DNA from: Vitis vinifera
Taxonomy: Eukaryota > Streptophyta > Magnoliopsida > Vitales > Vitaceae
Length of the DNA stretch: 64,000 nucleotides
Direction of reading: 5' to 3'
Assembly: GCF_030704535.1 (NCBI RefSeq)
Contig: NC_081806.1
Location: 4,227,001 to 4,291,000 of the forward strand
Part shown: piece by piece, positions 9,988 through 22,702 of the stretch
How the letters are laid out: each line of letters begins with the position of its first letter
Position numbering within the stretch: position 1 is the first letter of the stretch
The notes under the pieces: model-generated
What the model was told of the DNA's origin: nothing
What the model saw: only the letters and a program-made list of their open reading frames with translations
The model's database searches: none
Translations under genes and position numbers: made by a program

Positions 9988-12255
9988 TCTAAGATTCCTG
10001 CTTATACCATAAACTATAAGCATGGATAGCATTAGGTAATGGTGGTCAATGACATGGCACTTGGTTGATACGGGTCTGCTAGTTGGATGGACCTAATAAT
10101 AGCATGTGATTCTAAGATCAATAAATAAGATTTTAAGACAGCAAAAGATTCCCAGGAGCTTATCACAAATCTGGGAAACAAACATGTACATTTCAAATTT
10201 GATCATATCTGGCTAATTTGCTGATTACCAAGCAAAGTTGAATCATTGTAATAAAATATATGTGAATTATCGAAATGAGTGAATCAATGTTGTCGACAAA
10301 AATTGTAAGGGTCTGAGCTGGGTGTGAGTAGTCGCAGGATTCATTTAGGATGACTGCTTTTCCAACCTAGAAAAACAGAACAAAATATAAATAATGTAAA
10401 GCACTCAGTCGCGGTTTGATCTTTGCCTGAGAATTTTCTAGAGCTCCTACAACAGGTCTTCTTCTGAAAAGGCACTTTCCTAAAATTTTAAACGGTGGGA
10501 AAAAATATAGTCTCCACAGATCAAATTTCATTTGAAACCAAAAAAAAAAAAAAATCTACTAGTTGCTACTAGCAAGTGTACATCGATGATGAGTTCAGCC
10601 TAAAAAATAAACCTATGGTGTGTCTCATATTCCCTCACAAACCCAAGCACTTAAGCACTATAGTGATACACATATAACTCGAGCAGTCAATTGATCATTT
10701 AGACCAGCAGAACATAACAAGAAATCCTAGTCTTCAGTTGCAGTTTTTGGTTTCCAGAAAAATTCAGCAGCTTCTGCTGGAAATCCTTTTTCTCCTTGAG
10801 ATTATCATGAAGGTCATATATATTGGCAGTTAAAACTTTGTAGGCCCCAAGAGACATGATGGACATAACAAAGAGCAACTTCCACCATTTTTTTTTAACC
10901 TATGCTATCCATTTCATGCCATAAACAGCTAATTTCATGACAACCATTCTATCTCTGATAGAAACCAGCAACAAGGGGTAACAATAATTTCATTCATCAT
11001 AAAATGTGTCTTCTTATGTGAACTGATCACATTATACATACTTAACAGAATAAACATAGCTCTGATGAATCACAAGACAGCAGCTAGATGGAATGAATTT
11101 TTCTAGCTCTGTGCACTGTGCTCATGGTTGAAGATGAACTTATAAGTCCTAGTTACCTAATAATGGTATAAAATCCTTAAATATTTTATTTGGATGTATG
11201 CAACACTCACAAGACCCTGTGTGCCCGGTCAATTGAAATCCACAGCCTAAGAGCTCCAGAGTTACAGTTGGAAATCACTATGGATGTTGAGATCCAATGC
11301 CCATCCAAAAACAAACAAAAGAATACATCCAAGGCACCTATGATTCATCCATTTAACTTTTACTCTGAAAATTCTATGGCAAACCAATGAGGGAAATCCG
11401 ACAATGGCCTAGATTATCTCCTTTACTATCTTTCTAAACCTCTACCTTATTTCTAACACATATCTCTCCACCTTTCTTGGCAAGATAGCCCTTCAAGACT
11501 TGAAGACCATCCTACACTAGTAAAATGTGTTGTTGTGTTGGGTAGCACCTGGACCAAAGAAGCAACTGGCCATGCGATTCCTTTTTTGCTACATCCAAAT
11601 CCTGAGCTCTCCACAACAATCAGATACACAATTTAGGTTTGAATCCCAACCTCTCCATTACTCACTATTAAGAACTGCATAAAACTTAATTAATGTATTA
11701 AAAAGAATAGCAAACCATCCATATACATGGAGAGAATACAAAATTGTACCTGATTTAACATCTTATTTCTGACAATACTCAATCTTTTCCTGTATGTTAA
11801 AATGATCTCTGGATAAAATAAGAGGATGACAATCTGAAACCCATATCTGACACGTGTATATTGAAGCAGAAAGGGTCTAGAGGAGGAGCCAGTTCAGACA
11901 CTTCTTGTATGTGGTATGAATACCACCTAATTTAACCAATAAATTTACCCGCAGAAGTTCAGATCACAGAACTATTCGGAGTTGTAATCAGCATTTGGCT
12001 GGAACATTAAAAGAAGAGCCACAGAACATAAAAAGCAGAGCCAGTAGCATAAATGAATAGAACTATATCATCCTTTACAGTTTATTGCATTATTGAGATA
12101 AGGAAACATAGGTGTATATCCATTGCAACAGGTTATTTCTATGTATCATTCACACTAAATTATGTCAGCCTTAGGTGATACAGAAACCGAGCTGAACAAT
12201 TTTACAACAAAATCCATAAAAAAGGAGGATTATCTGAAAATTGCACCTCAATGTC
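9988..12255. other. Intergenic region, no gene seen
   Basis: Moderately AT-rich DNA with short frames only and no recognisable domain. The right end should include the 3' untranslated region of the minus-strand gene that ends at 12256. Confidence 0.5.
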
Positions 12256-15200
12256 CTAGAGCCGTGCACTGATTCTATTCCAGCTTAATGGTCCCATACT
12301 CAATGCAGAAGCAGAATTTTCTTCACTTTCCAGGCTTTTGGAGTATGCACTTCCACTAGTTGCTTGAGCACAAAGGTAAGATAATGACTGCACCCATGAA
12401 ACTAATGTGGGTTTTCGAGTAACATCATCAGATTCTGCAACCTGTGAATATATCTCATTAAGAACCATGTTCTGGCCATCTTTTGGCAATTGGACGATCA
12501 GCTGAGCTAACAACTTCAACAAGTTTGGCAATACCTGAGCAAAGAAGATAACATGAATAAAGTTCAAAGGCCAAAGTCATCATGCCAAGAGGGGCAAAGA
12601 AGATAACATTGTTTAAGCTCAAAGACCAAAGTCATCATACTAAGAGGTAGAACTCCTCAAAAATTCTGTTCTGAACATCACAATATTGTGGGGCACATAG
12701 GTCAAATTTAAATGCAACTATCTTCTTAATAATTCTTAAGTATACAGTGGCATTCATATAAGAAGTAGCATACATCCAAACTAGATGAGTGCACAAACTT
12801 TTCAAATAGAGAAAAGTGAGTGGGATTTATTAAATAAAATAAAAAAAGGCCAAAAACAACTAATAATTTCTTCTTACTTGTACATCTACCAGGGAAATGA
12901 GCCGTAAAAGCAACTCTAGCATTTTCTTACAAGGCTGGGACTCTCCTTGCCAATTCTTCCACAGATCAACCTCCTGAGTCAAAACTTCTCTGCAGAGATT
13001 ATTAGCTTTTTCGATAAGAGTATGGATAGTGTAAAATATAGCCGAACTTCCTGCAGGGAGATGCCGAACCAAGGCTGCAACTCCAGAAGCCATACCATCA
13101 AAAGGAGTAATGTCAGGATAGCCCTACATTCATATCAAAGAACAAATTCAGTACCTATTTTCAATGATAAACATCAAGCTTGACTATTATGGCCTTCAGG
13201 AGCTTTATATACCTCTAGAGATCTTTGTATATAATAAAAAACCAGTTGCTCCTTCAATAACACTCTTTCATCATGATTAGCATCCTTCCCAGAAGATATG
13301 AATGCCACAAACATTGAATGTGAGGCTCGTGCAACTTTTCCATTTGGATGTCCCATGTATCTAATCACATTTGTAATAAGGAACCATTATTAACATCACA
13401 CTCTAAAAGATGAGCTTCTCAAAAACCATAGGTATTTAATAAAGGATACAAGAACATAATTGGAGCTACAATCTTTCGAAATGTGAGGTCGGGCAAACGT
13501 TCAACACAAGTTGGAATAACCCGTAGATAAAACAATATGCGAGCAGTCTGCACTTCATCCTTGTACCATTGATATTCCATTTTCTGCAAGTAGGAAAAGC
13601 CTGTAAGACAAGAATTGAGATTTTACCCAGAAAAAAAGTTAGAATGTCATTAAGATTAAAAAGAGAACAACTCACTACAGGACTTAACATCCTTAATTCT
13701 AGAACTTAACAACAAAATTCATAATGGTGGTTATTAAATATTTATATATACCTTTTTGATTTGTCAAGTCAGCATAAGAAGGCATTGATTCCACAAAAGA
13801 CACACAGGCAGACTCATAATCCTGAACACTCACAACAACCCCTCGAATTGTGTCCATATATTCTGGTAAACGCATACGCCGGAAATACTCCACACAAGAG
13901 AATGAAACCAGTATTCTTATTGAAATTTCCATCTGATTTTCCCTTGCGAATTTTGAATTTAACCTGTGCTTTGTGACAGCCAATGCAAAAACTACAACCA
14001 TAAGAAAAGCAGATTCGGTGATTTTCTCCAAATCCCCAAGCAACTCAGCTTCCCTGCCTCGAAGCATCAAAGCAACCTGCCGGTGCCCCAAGTAAATATT
14101 CTGACAATAGGCCCATATAAGATTCTCCACAACACCCTTGTTCTCTTCATCTACTGAGACATACTGGTTGCAGAAAACCCCTGTTATGGCCCCAGCTTCC
14201 TTGAAGGGGACACTGCCTAGGTGTTCTTTGACTTCATTAACCATCAGTCCTGCCAAATTGTCATATGGGTGATTGAGAATTTTTGTATAGAACTTTTGTA
14301 AGGGAAAGATTTCAGTCAACAATGCTGAAGCAAGGCATGTGAGAAGAGAGGCTCGACAAGAAACTGGACCACTTCGAACCAAAGCTAATGAAACACACTG
14401 TAGGAGAAAACCAACTTCTGGATCATTAACCAAATTAGTAAAACCTCCTGTTTTAGATATTAAATCTCTTGCCACTGCTTCAATTCTATCCTCTGCAGAA
14501 GTCCTTAGACTCGAAACAGTATCCAGCCCTACACCACTCGGTATAGTTTTACTAGCAGCCCTCAGTACTCCAGCTGCAGCCATGACCACAGCAAATGGAA
14601 GGTAGCTTGCCTTTGAAATCTCTAGAAACTCTTTGGAAAAAACATTAATTTTGTCCAAAGAACATGAATTGATGAAACTAGATAGAACCCATTCAATCAA
14701 ATGCAAAATGATGAGCCCATGAGAAACATTGCCATGGGGACCACCTTCCTTACCCCAAATTCCCAGCAAAGAATTCAAAATTTGGGCAAAATGAGCGTTC
14801 CCAGAAGAGGATAGCGCATAGCCAATCCCTCCAAGAATATCAGGAATAAGTTCTTCAGATGATCCAATTAACTGATATTCTTCTTCCAAAAGCCTACAGA
14901 GCAACTCTAAGCAGACTGTTTTGGAGTGTTCAGATGCAACTGGTACAACAGAAAAGGCACCCAAAAGGAGAATGCCTTGGGAGAATAAGGAAGAACTCTT
15001 TCTAGTATCAAATTGGATGGAGAAAAGCCTTGCAACAACTTCGACAGCAGAATCAACAAGCACTGAGGAAGGCTTGGTTGATTTCCTGACCCATATATAA
15101 AGGAGTCTGAGAAAGAAAGGGTATGATTCATGAGGAAGAGAGAGGTTTGAAGAAGAAAGAATGGAGAGAAGAAGCCTTGCTTGCGGGTCTGCAACATACA

Positions 15201-15417
15201 GGGAGGATTGGGAATCAAAAAGGGTTCTCAGAGATTGGAAGTGATTGGGGTGAAATGATTGGTATTGAAGAGAATCCCTCAGCTCCGTCCACGCCTGAAT
15301 AATGGCACGGGCAGACACAGAGGAAGGGCGTCCAGAGCTGATGCTGATGCTGCTGCCACTACCACTATGGCTCCTCAGCCACTCTTCAAGAAAAGGGGTT
15401 TGAGCTTGTTTTGCCAT
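12256..15417 (-). CDS. Uncharacterised conserved plant protein (At1g73970-like), five exons
   Basis: Five exons join without frame breaks: 15417-13752, 13600-13450, 13360-13213, 13123-12878 and 12534-12256, giving 829 residues. The start MAKQAQTPFLEEWLR is the first ATG of the conserved frame; an in-frame extension upstream to 15582 is AT-rich and unlikely. The product is mostly leucine-rich helix, consistent with an armadillo or HEAT-like solenoid, with a serine-rich stretch near residues 18-32. There is no signal peptide and no catalytic motif I recognise. It resembles the single-copy Arabidopsis protein At1g73970 by recall of sequence and length (about 800 residues); that family has no firm function that I know. 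The exon 1-2 junction uses the acceptor TCTTACAG; the nearer TTGCAG would break the frame. A tRNA gene lies head to head about 0.9 kb upstream. Confidence 0.85.
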
Positions 15418-16284
15418 CTTATCATTTCCCAACGGTATAACTGCAGAGAAAATTTCACAATACAAACCCACAAATAAAACACAGAATGATTCAATATAAA
15501 ACACCCAATTTTGAATCCTATTACTAAATATGATTCTACACCAATGTGCACAAGACCTAACATTTATGTCAAACAAACACACGAACTTGTAAATTCAACC
15601 AACAAATAGTTACATCCAAATCCCAAATTTAGAATATTTCACTCTTCTGCCATTCTGGAGCATTGAAATCTATAATCAGAAATGTACTAGAAGGTGCGTT
15701 TGTCCAGAGCTTCTTCAAAATCCGAATACCACATAGCTAAATGAGAAGGATTTGAAGAACAAGTTACGCCCACAACATGTTCGAAAAGATTAACACTCGA
15801 GTAAAGGTTGCTAGAAATAGTTTTGTTCTCCAAAGCTCCATTCAAGCCATTGGAAAATGCAACCTGAAGCAAGTTGGGGGAGTTTAAGCTTTTAATATTC
15901 CCTCGAAATATGCATAAAATTTTTTAAAAAAATCCAGAGAAACAAACGGAACATAATAGAAACTCTCCCACAGAAAAATGATTGAATTTTAAAATGAATG
16001 CAACAAGAAAGCTAGGTTTTTGCTAGAATATTGTAGTATTTTTCATGTTATCTGAAATTATTCAAAATTCTGGAAATTTTCAGGAAAATAAAAACAGAGG
16101 AGAAAAGGGCAGGAAGTTAGAAAACTTACCGAAAAAAGGAAAAAGAAAAATGCGTGTGCAGTGTTTTCGAGTTTCTCAGTTCCCCTTCTATCGTGCACTG
16201 GTTTGATCGTCTTGGGCTGGAGATGGGAGTTGGGTTTTAGCTTGTGTTTCTCTTTGAAATTTGGAGTTGATCCTCTCAACCAAA

Positions 16285-16357
16285 GGTGTCGTGGTGTAGT
16301 TGGTTATCACGTCAGTCTAACACACTGAAGGTCTCCGGTTCAAGTCCGGGCGACGCC
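16285..16357 (+). tRNA. tRNA-Val (anticodon AAC)
   Basis: All four arms fold. The acceptor stem GGTGTCG (16285-16291) pairs with CGACGCC (16351-16357), with one G-T pair. The D arm is GTGTAGTTGGTTATCAC. The anticodon stem TCAGT/ACTGA closes loop CTAACAC, giving anticodon AAC. The T arm is TCCGG-TTCAAGT-CCGGG. The A box (GTGTAGTTGG) and B box (GGTTCAAGTCC) are intact, the discriminator is A at 16358, CCA is not encoded, and a T run follows at 16362. There is no intron. It should be a working nuclear tRNA gene. Confidence 0.96.
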
Positions 16358-16379
16358 ATTATTTTGCATAATTTTTCGA

Positions 16380-17930
16380 TCCCCAAAATATTTTTCAATC
16401 CAAACCGGAGATGTTGCCCAAAAACATAAGACTTTGATAAAATTTGTTTTTGAAATAAAGAACAAAAAACAATTTTTTATAATTTTTAAAAATTAGTGTT
16501 TGACAAGATGTTTTAAAAAATAATTTTTTAAAATAAAAAATAAGAGACTTTGTATTGTTTTTATATATAATGTATTCCTTTTATTTTATAAAAAATTTAT
16601 AAAATTAATTTATAATAATATGAAATCAAATTCAAGCTAAATCCTATTAAAAAATAAAAATTAAATGTACAAGTTAAAGATAAATAATTTTTTTTAATTA
16701 TGAAACAATATTTTTTGTTGTAGTGAAACAAAAATTTCTATAACATAAAAATAATTTGAATATTCATTTTTAATACAAGTCAATTAAGTACTTTAATTAG
16801 TTTTTTAAAAAAAAATTTGTTTGATATTTCTTATGCTTTTTTTTAGAAACTTTTCTAAAGTTAATGAATAAAAAAAGTGTTTTTAATGTTTTATAAAATT
16901 AAGGATATTTGGTAAGTTGTTATTATTATAAAAGGATTTTAAAAATAAAAAACAAATAGACTTGTTCATAAATTGTTTTTTTATTATTTTGATTATGTAA
17001 AAATGTTTTAAATTCAATTCATATAATATTAATTAATTAAATTTAATTGAAGTCTTATTGAAAATGAAAATAATTTTTTAATTATAAATAAATTAAAAAA
17101 AATATAGTTTTTAGTAAAACATAAATAGTAGTATTATAATAAAATCATAAATTATATTTTTAGTATTACATGTTAGAAAAAAAATATTTTATTACATTAA
17201 TAAATTTTTGATATTAATGAGTTTATTATTTAAGTTTTAAATTATTTTTAAAAATTAATAAACTTGTTAACAAATCTATCGTATTAAGTCTTGTTTAATT
17301 TGGAATTAATTTGCCTAGCAAAAAAAAAAAAAAAACAATAATAATTTTGTGTAGAAGATAAATAATAGAGTGTATGAGTTTTTCTATTGTTTTTAAAAAC
17401 TGATGAAAACAACTTTTACTTGTTCTTTAAAAGTTTTTTTATTTCACTTTGTTTTTAAAATCTAGAAACAAAAAACAATCACCAAACAATCTTATGAATT
17501 TTTAAAAACTGTTTTCTATTTTTAAAAATAAAAAATTGTTTTTAAAAACTCCGCCAAACAAGCTCTTTAGTATTTTATAAAATAAAAGTTTATTTAAAAA
17601 CCTAAAATATTTTTAACTTATTTTAAATAAATTTTAAAAATATATTTTTATATCTATTGTTTTATTTTTAATTACCCTACATCTTTGTGTAATTATTTTT
17701 TAAAATAATTTTTAGAAAATAACTAAAATATATATATTTTTAAAACACTATGTGTTCTGTTCTTGAAAACAAAAAAAAAATCGAAAATAATTGTCAAATA
17801 AACCTATAATCTCCCACCAAATAAAACTTTGATATCACGTCAAATTATCAATTTTTAAAAAATTTAATCTTACAAATTTTAGAATTAACAATGTATATTA
17901 CACTCTTTAACAGAAAGTTTAAAATGTATT
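16380..17930. repeat. AT-rich region with TTTTTAAAAA-type repeats
   Basis: About 1.5 kb of very AT-rich DNA with many TTTTAAAAA palindromes and a phrase near 17560 (CCGCCAAACAAGCTC) of the kind seen at ends of plant non-autonomous elements. The part at about 17.68-17.81 kb resembles 56.49-56.73 kb in this window, so it belongs to a dispersed family. No genes seen. Confidence 0.5.
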
Positions 17931-18088
17931 TTGTTGGAATTTTGTAAAATTTTACAAAGTCATTTTGTTATTAGTAAACAAAAGTATGTGATATTTAATC
18001 AATGGAGTATTGTTGATTGAAAAAGTTGTATTTAAAAGATGAGTTTGAATTGGGGAATACAATTTATACTTCTGGGGACCCTCCGTCT

Positions 18089-18178
18089 CGTGTACCTCTA
18101 CGCGTCTGTCCATATGGCAGTACCTGTAGTGATCATCCTCCACGTGTACCTCCACGCGTCTGTCCACATGACATTACC
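18089..18178. repeat. Two copies of a 36-base GC-rich unit, 54 bases apart
   Basis: CGTGTACCTCTACGCGTCTG at 18089 recurs as CGTGTACCTCCACGCGTCTG at 18143, and the match extends to about 36 bases (to GTCCAYATGRCAKTACC). A weaker third echo (CGTGTCGGTCCGCGTG) follows at about 18179. The copies lie in a GC-richer block at 18.05-18.9 kb, set in AT-rich DNA, which I could not assign to an element or gene. Confidence 0.65.
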
Positions 18179-19740
18179 CGTGTCGGTCCGCGTGTTACTC
18201 ACTCTAATACTGTTTGGACAACCGTTGAACTATCCAGGAGTGTTCTATCTGGACTGTGTGGGTTCACTGAGCGGACAACATCTTTCTGCCAACCCCCAAA
18301 TCCTTCTTGATACATGAAATGACAACCATATGACATAGGAGTGAATGATGAGACCTTCTCTCATCCTTACGTCTACATTAGTGAACCGTCACACCTTGTC
18401 CCATACTTTCAACGGGTTGAAATGACGGCAAACCGCATCATGATGCACCATAAAACGGAGTTACCAGTCACCTTGAACTGCAATGAGTGTCATGTCACTT
18501 ACTGAACAATCATCATTACGGTTTAATCAAGGTGCCAACCCACACTACAATACTTTCCCCCTTTAGCACTATACAAACTCTTCTGAAACAGAACCTAGGT
18601 GTGCAAGACCAGAGGGCTACCCCAATTACTCTCATTTTTCAAGGTTTGTGCCCATTTTGTGCCTAACTTGAGTTTTAGAGGGCGTATTCGAACAACTTGT
18701 CTAGACATCCTTTGTGCAGGAAAGAAGTCGACCTAGTCTCCGATTGTTAGGAAGAAGCTCCCACGGTCACAACTAAGGGAGACGTTACCTTCAATTGACC
18801 TAGTATCAACATTTCAGTTGACTTGGTATCAAAAATACTAGCTTCCAAAAAAATTTACACAATTGACAAATAAGTGGAAATGTACATTGTTTTAATGAAT
18901 TAAATTTAGGTTGTTAGAAAGTAGATTCTAAGAGATTGTATATTAACCTTAACATCCACTGCTCCAACTCATGTACGGTCATAGTAGAACAAAGTTGATT
19001 GTGACATTAACATTGATGGGAATCCCTCAGGTTCCTTGGGCTTGAGAGCTTCATATGGTTGATCTCAAGGGAGACAAGGCTCAATCAACGGTTGTCCCCC
19101 TGTACCTTACATTGAAATTAATCTGCCTCCCTCCTCTTAATTTTGCCCATCCCACCCCCCATTTGCTTAGACTGTTTCATTAATTAAATATTAAAAAATA
19201 AAAGAGAGCACGTGTTCACGTGGAGGAAGAGAACGGGAAGCTGAAGTAGGTGATCTTTCTCCGTCACGTTCAGTTTTTGGGCGTTTTCCCCAATTCAGTG
19301 TACCCACCTCAGTCGCTCTCCCATCGTACTCTCCGCAGTGCCTTCAATACACGCGCCACGCATGCGAGTGGGACCAGAATCCAGAAGGCTGACTGCAAGC
19401 CCACTAGGTGGCTGAGCTACAAAGAAAGTGGGACCCAGAGTCTAATGCGGACAGTGGGGTCCAGGGCTCAGAGCAGAACCGTGACGCGTTTTTCCATGCA
19501 AAAATCTGACATGTCAGGAGACTTGCAGGCCAACTTTTAAAGACAAGAGAGAGAGAAGACAACGAGTACGTGGCACTGCCCAGTACTCCATTGTCTTCCT
19601 TCACTGCATTTTTTTGGGGGGAGCTTTTAAGCTGTTTCCAAGGGCACCCATCATCCCCATTTTGCCTCAATTTAGCCCCTTTGTGTTCCTGAACTTGCAG
19701 TGCCACTACTATTACTTTCTTCGAGTTTTGATGCCCACTT

Positions 19741-20593
19741 ATGATGATGGACTCCCATAACCCACCTTCCAAGATTGCCCGCCTTTCAGGTTCTGGTACT
19801 CTCATTCTGTTTGTTTGTTGGGGTTTTATTTATTTAAACTTTTTGAATTTTGAATTTTGATGTCTCAGTTTTCGGTTTTTGTTTCAGGGTCACCTCCAAT
19901 TGGGTTGGGTCTTGAACTTGGACGTGGATCTGGGGATATGCTTGGCTGCACAAAGTCCTGTGGGTTCACGTTTCTCCAGTTGCAGGAACTGGAGCACCAG
20001 GCTCTCATCTACAAATACATGGAAGCGGGGCTTCCAGTGCCTTATCATCTAGTTTATCCGATATGGAAGAGTGTAGCTTGCTCTCTCGTGGGTCTCACTG
20101 CTGGGGCGTATCAACACCACCCTGGCTGTAAGTGCCTGGAACTGCTCTTTGGTTTTTGTTTATGGGTTTCATTTGCTGTCCAGTTTTTAGTGCCAATTTA
20201 GGAGAGATTTGATTTGGGGTTGGTGTGTTTGTTTTGGTGTTCTCAGTTCTGGGTTTGAGTCCTTTGTATTTGGACTATAAAAACAGCATGGATCCAGAGC
20301 CAGGGAGATGTAGAAGAACGGATGGGAAGAAATGGAGGTGTAGCAAAGAAGCAGTCCCGGATCAGAAGTACTGTGAGCGGCACATGCACAGAGGCCGTCA
20401 GCGTTCAAGAAAGCATGTGGAAGCTTCCCAACTTGGCGCTAGGACAGCTACTTCTGCTCTTAATAACACAGTCAGAGATGCTGTCACCTCAAACACAAAT
20501 CTCTCAATTTCACTCCCAGTGAGCAGCACCACAAATGACATCTCCCCCAAGAGTGTTCTTCAACTGGGTGCTCAGAAAACTGAACCCTCTTAG
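19741..20593 (+). CDS. Growth-regulating factor (GRF) transcription factor, short type
   Basis: GRFs are plant transcription factors that act with GIF co-activators to promote cell proliferation in leaves and other organs. Three exons (19741-19789, 19888-20127, 20247-20593) give 211 residues. The QLQ domain, which binds GIF, is visible as [19 protein letters not shown] with [10 protein letters not shown]. The WRC domain follows: [20 protein letters not shown], then [12 protein letters not shown], keeping the C3H zinc ligands and basic nuclear-localisation residues. The first of three consecutive ATGs was taken as start; the intron 1 junction keeps the frame. After WRC only about 60 Ser/Thr-rich residues remain, without the TQL or FFD motifs of long GRFs, so this is a short GRF. 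An unseen 3' exon cannot be excluded. A miR396 site overlaps the WRC coding region. Confidence 0.9.
20402..20422 (+). promoter_or_regulatory. miR396 target site in the GRF mRNA
   Basis: CGTTCAAGAAAGCATGTGGAA matches the reverse complement of miR396 (which begins UUCCACAG) with a single bulged base between AAGC and TGTGG. That bulge is the known signature of miR396 sites in GRF genes. It lies at the end of the WRC coding region (RSRKHVE), its usual place. Post-transcriptional repression by miR396 is therefore expected. Confidence 0.92.
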
Positions 20594-21066
20594 TGGAGTT
20601 TGGATGTAAGGAATTTTCCATAAATTTTTCTCAGAAAATCTTAGTGTTCTGTGCTGCGTCTGTGTCTGGGGCCAACAAGGGTTTTGAGAATGGTTGGTTG
20701 AGGGGTTGTTTCAAACAGGAGAGACATTGTTGTTGTTTGTGGGTGTGGTCCGGTGGAGGACTGGAAATCATGGCCATGGGCTCCACCCACCATGAATCAC
20801 CTTTAGCTTCGAAATCAGGACATTTTCAAACCAAGTAGATCTACATGTTTGTTACTTTATGGTTCAATTTGTGTCTGCCTCTTTTTTCTTTACTTAAAAT
20901 GGACATATATTCCAACTATCTAATCAAATCCTAGCTGCAACGTAAAATTAAATTCACACATGGTGAAAAAAAGAAACGCTTCACTTAGCCTTGTGCTGGT
21001 GAAAGTCTATTAAGATTACTTTTTGTTGCGATATAGTAGTTGCTCAATTATATTTTTAATGCAAGT

Positions 21067-21296
21067 GAAAGTGTGTTTCATAGTAATTTTTGAAAACATT
21101 TTTAGATTTTTTAATATTTAAATGATAAAAAAATTTAAAATGTATTTTATAATAATTTTAAGATAGTGTTTCTAATATTTTTAATATTTAAAAAAATAAA
21201 TATTAAAAAAAAAAAAGACTAAAATTACCATCAAATGTACTCTTTAAGTGTTAGAAATACTAGAAAGCCTTTTAAAATCACTACAAAACACGCTCC
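21067..21296. mobile_element. MITE-like element with terminal inverted repeats
   Basis: The left end GAAAGTGTGTTTCATAGTAA and the reverse complement of the right end (GGAGCGTGTTTTGTAGTGAT) match over about 25 bases with a few changes, enclosing 230 bases of AT-rich, partly palindromic DNA with no coding capacity. GTGTTT..TAGTGATTTT ends are common among small non-autonomous DNA elements in eudicots, probably hAT-related. No clear target duplication was found, so class and exact ends are inference. Confidence 0.6.
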
Positions 21297-22702
21297 AAAA
21301 AAAATGAGATGAGTTGGATATTTGCCAACCCAACAAAATATAAGTCAAAGTTCATTGAAGATTGGTATCCTTCTTTCATTATGTTTCCGATTGAATTATA
21401 ATTGCAAAATTTATTAATAATATGTTTGGAATATGAGAAGAGAGAATGAAAATTGGAATTTATTTAAATTTCCATTTATTAGTGTCTTTATATGCTATTT
21501 ATTAAAAACGGTAATAAGAGTAAAAAAAAAAACTGATTATCATGGAAATTAAAACTGGCTTTTATTATTAAAAAGTTAATTTACTTCTTTTATGAGATAT
21601 TATGAATAATTTAGTTGCCTTTCTCATTTTTATTCATAATTTCAAATGCTCCGTTACATTGGAGGCTCTTTTCCCGTCGAGCGAAGTAAATTCTTGGCCT
21701 AGTGAAGTCCGGAAGGGATCAAACCAGACAAACCGCCGGTCTAAGCTAAATGGATGGATCCATGAATGAGGCAGGGCCCAACTGTGGGTAGAAGCCCGCC
21801 GAACCCATCTTGGGCTTGCTTGTTAGGAAGGCCCAAATCTGGTTTTGGCCTTAAAAATTGGATATCCAAATAAATACACAGAAACCCTCCAAATCAGGTC
21901 ATGAAGGCAAATCCCTCTAGGTCTCGTTTATGATAATTTCTTTTTTTTATTATTTTTTCTTACATAAGTCAAAATAATGTTAAAAAATGTCAAAATTTGG
22001 GGTATATAATATTCCATTAAAGCTACAAATTAGGGGAAAAAATGATCTCAAATCTAGCATATCATATTTCTAAAATTTTTGGAAAATTTTGAAGAAAAGA
22101 GTAGGGTTAAAATGGGTTCCCGGGTTATGGATCCGGAACCCGGTGATCACTGCCTACAATTCAGGGAATGTGAATGTGGGTTCTTAGTTCTTAGTTCTTA
22201 TTGGACAATGAGATTGAATGCTACACGTGACAACTCGCACGTGTGCAGTTCCAACCGGAAATTTTTTTAAATTATTGGATTTCAGAAAAAGAAGGAAAAT
22301 AAAAAAGAAAATCTAGTCAGACCACAGTCACCACATACGATCCAATACCGACACTTGACTACATTAAGCCCGCGTCACGAGGAATCTCATTATGTTTTTT
22401 TTTTTTAATATTCCCATACCCATTTCTTTCTCATCCGACGGCCCAGTTCGTGTCCTCTCCTCACAAATCTAAATATCTGCCGTTGGATTAGATCACGTCG
22501 CACCCATTGTTGTACACCTCAGCACATCTTATCAACGCCGTCGTCATCTTCTTCCCAGTCTTTCCCCTCCCACCTATCAGATCTGAGCACGCTGTTAGCC
22601 TGTTACTCTCTCTCTCGGGTTTTTAAGGGGGAAGAAGCGAAAATAAAGGTCGAGAGAGAAAGTGAGGTGCTGTGCCAGTTTTGCCCCTTAGGAGGAGAGG
22701 CG

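Noticed and set aside
15418-15582. N-terminal extension of the At1g73970-like protein
   Set aside because: The frame is open but lacks an ATG-initiated, family-like sequence; MAKQAQTPFLEEW at 15417 is a better start and the upstream part is AT-rich.
17932-18860. Possible solo long terminal repeat beginning TGTTGG
   Set aside because: The left edge looks suggestive, but I found no matching CA end with a 5-base target duplication.
20593-20838. Frame immediately after the GRF stop
   Set aside because: Out of phase with the GRF, without GRF C-terminal motifs, and has no clear acceptor.
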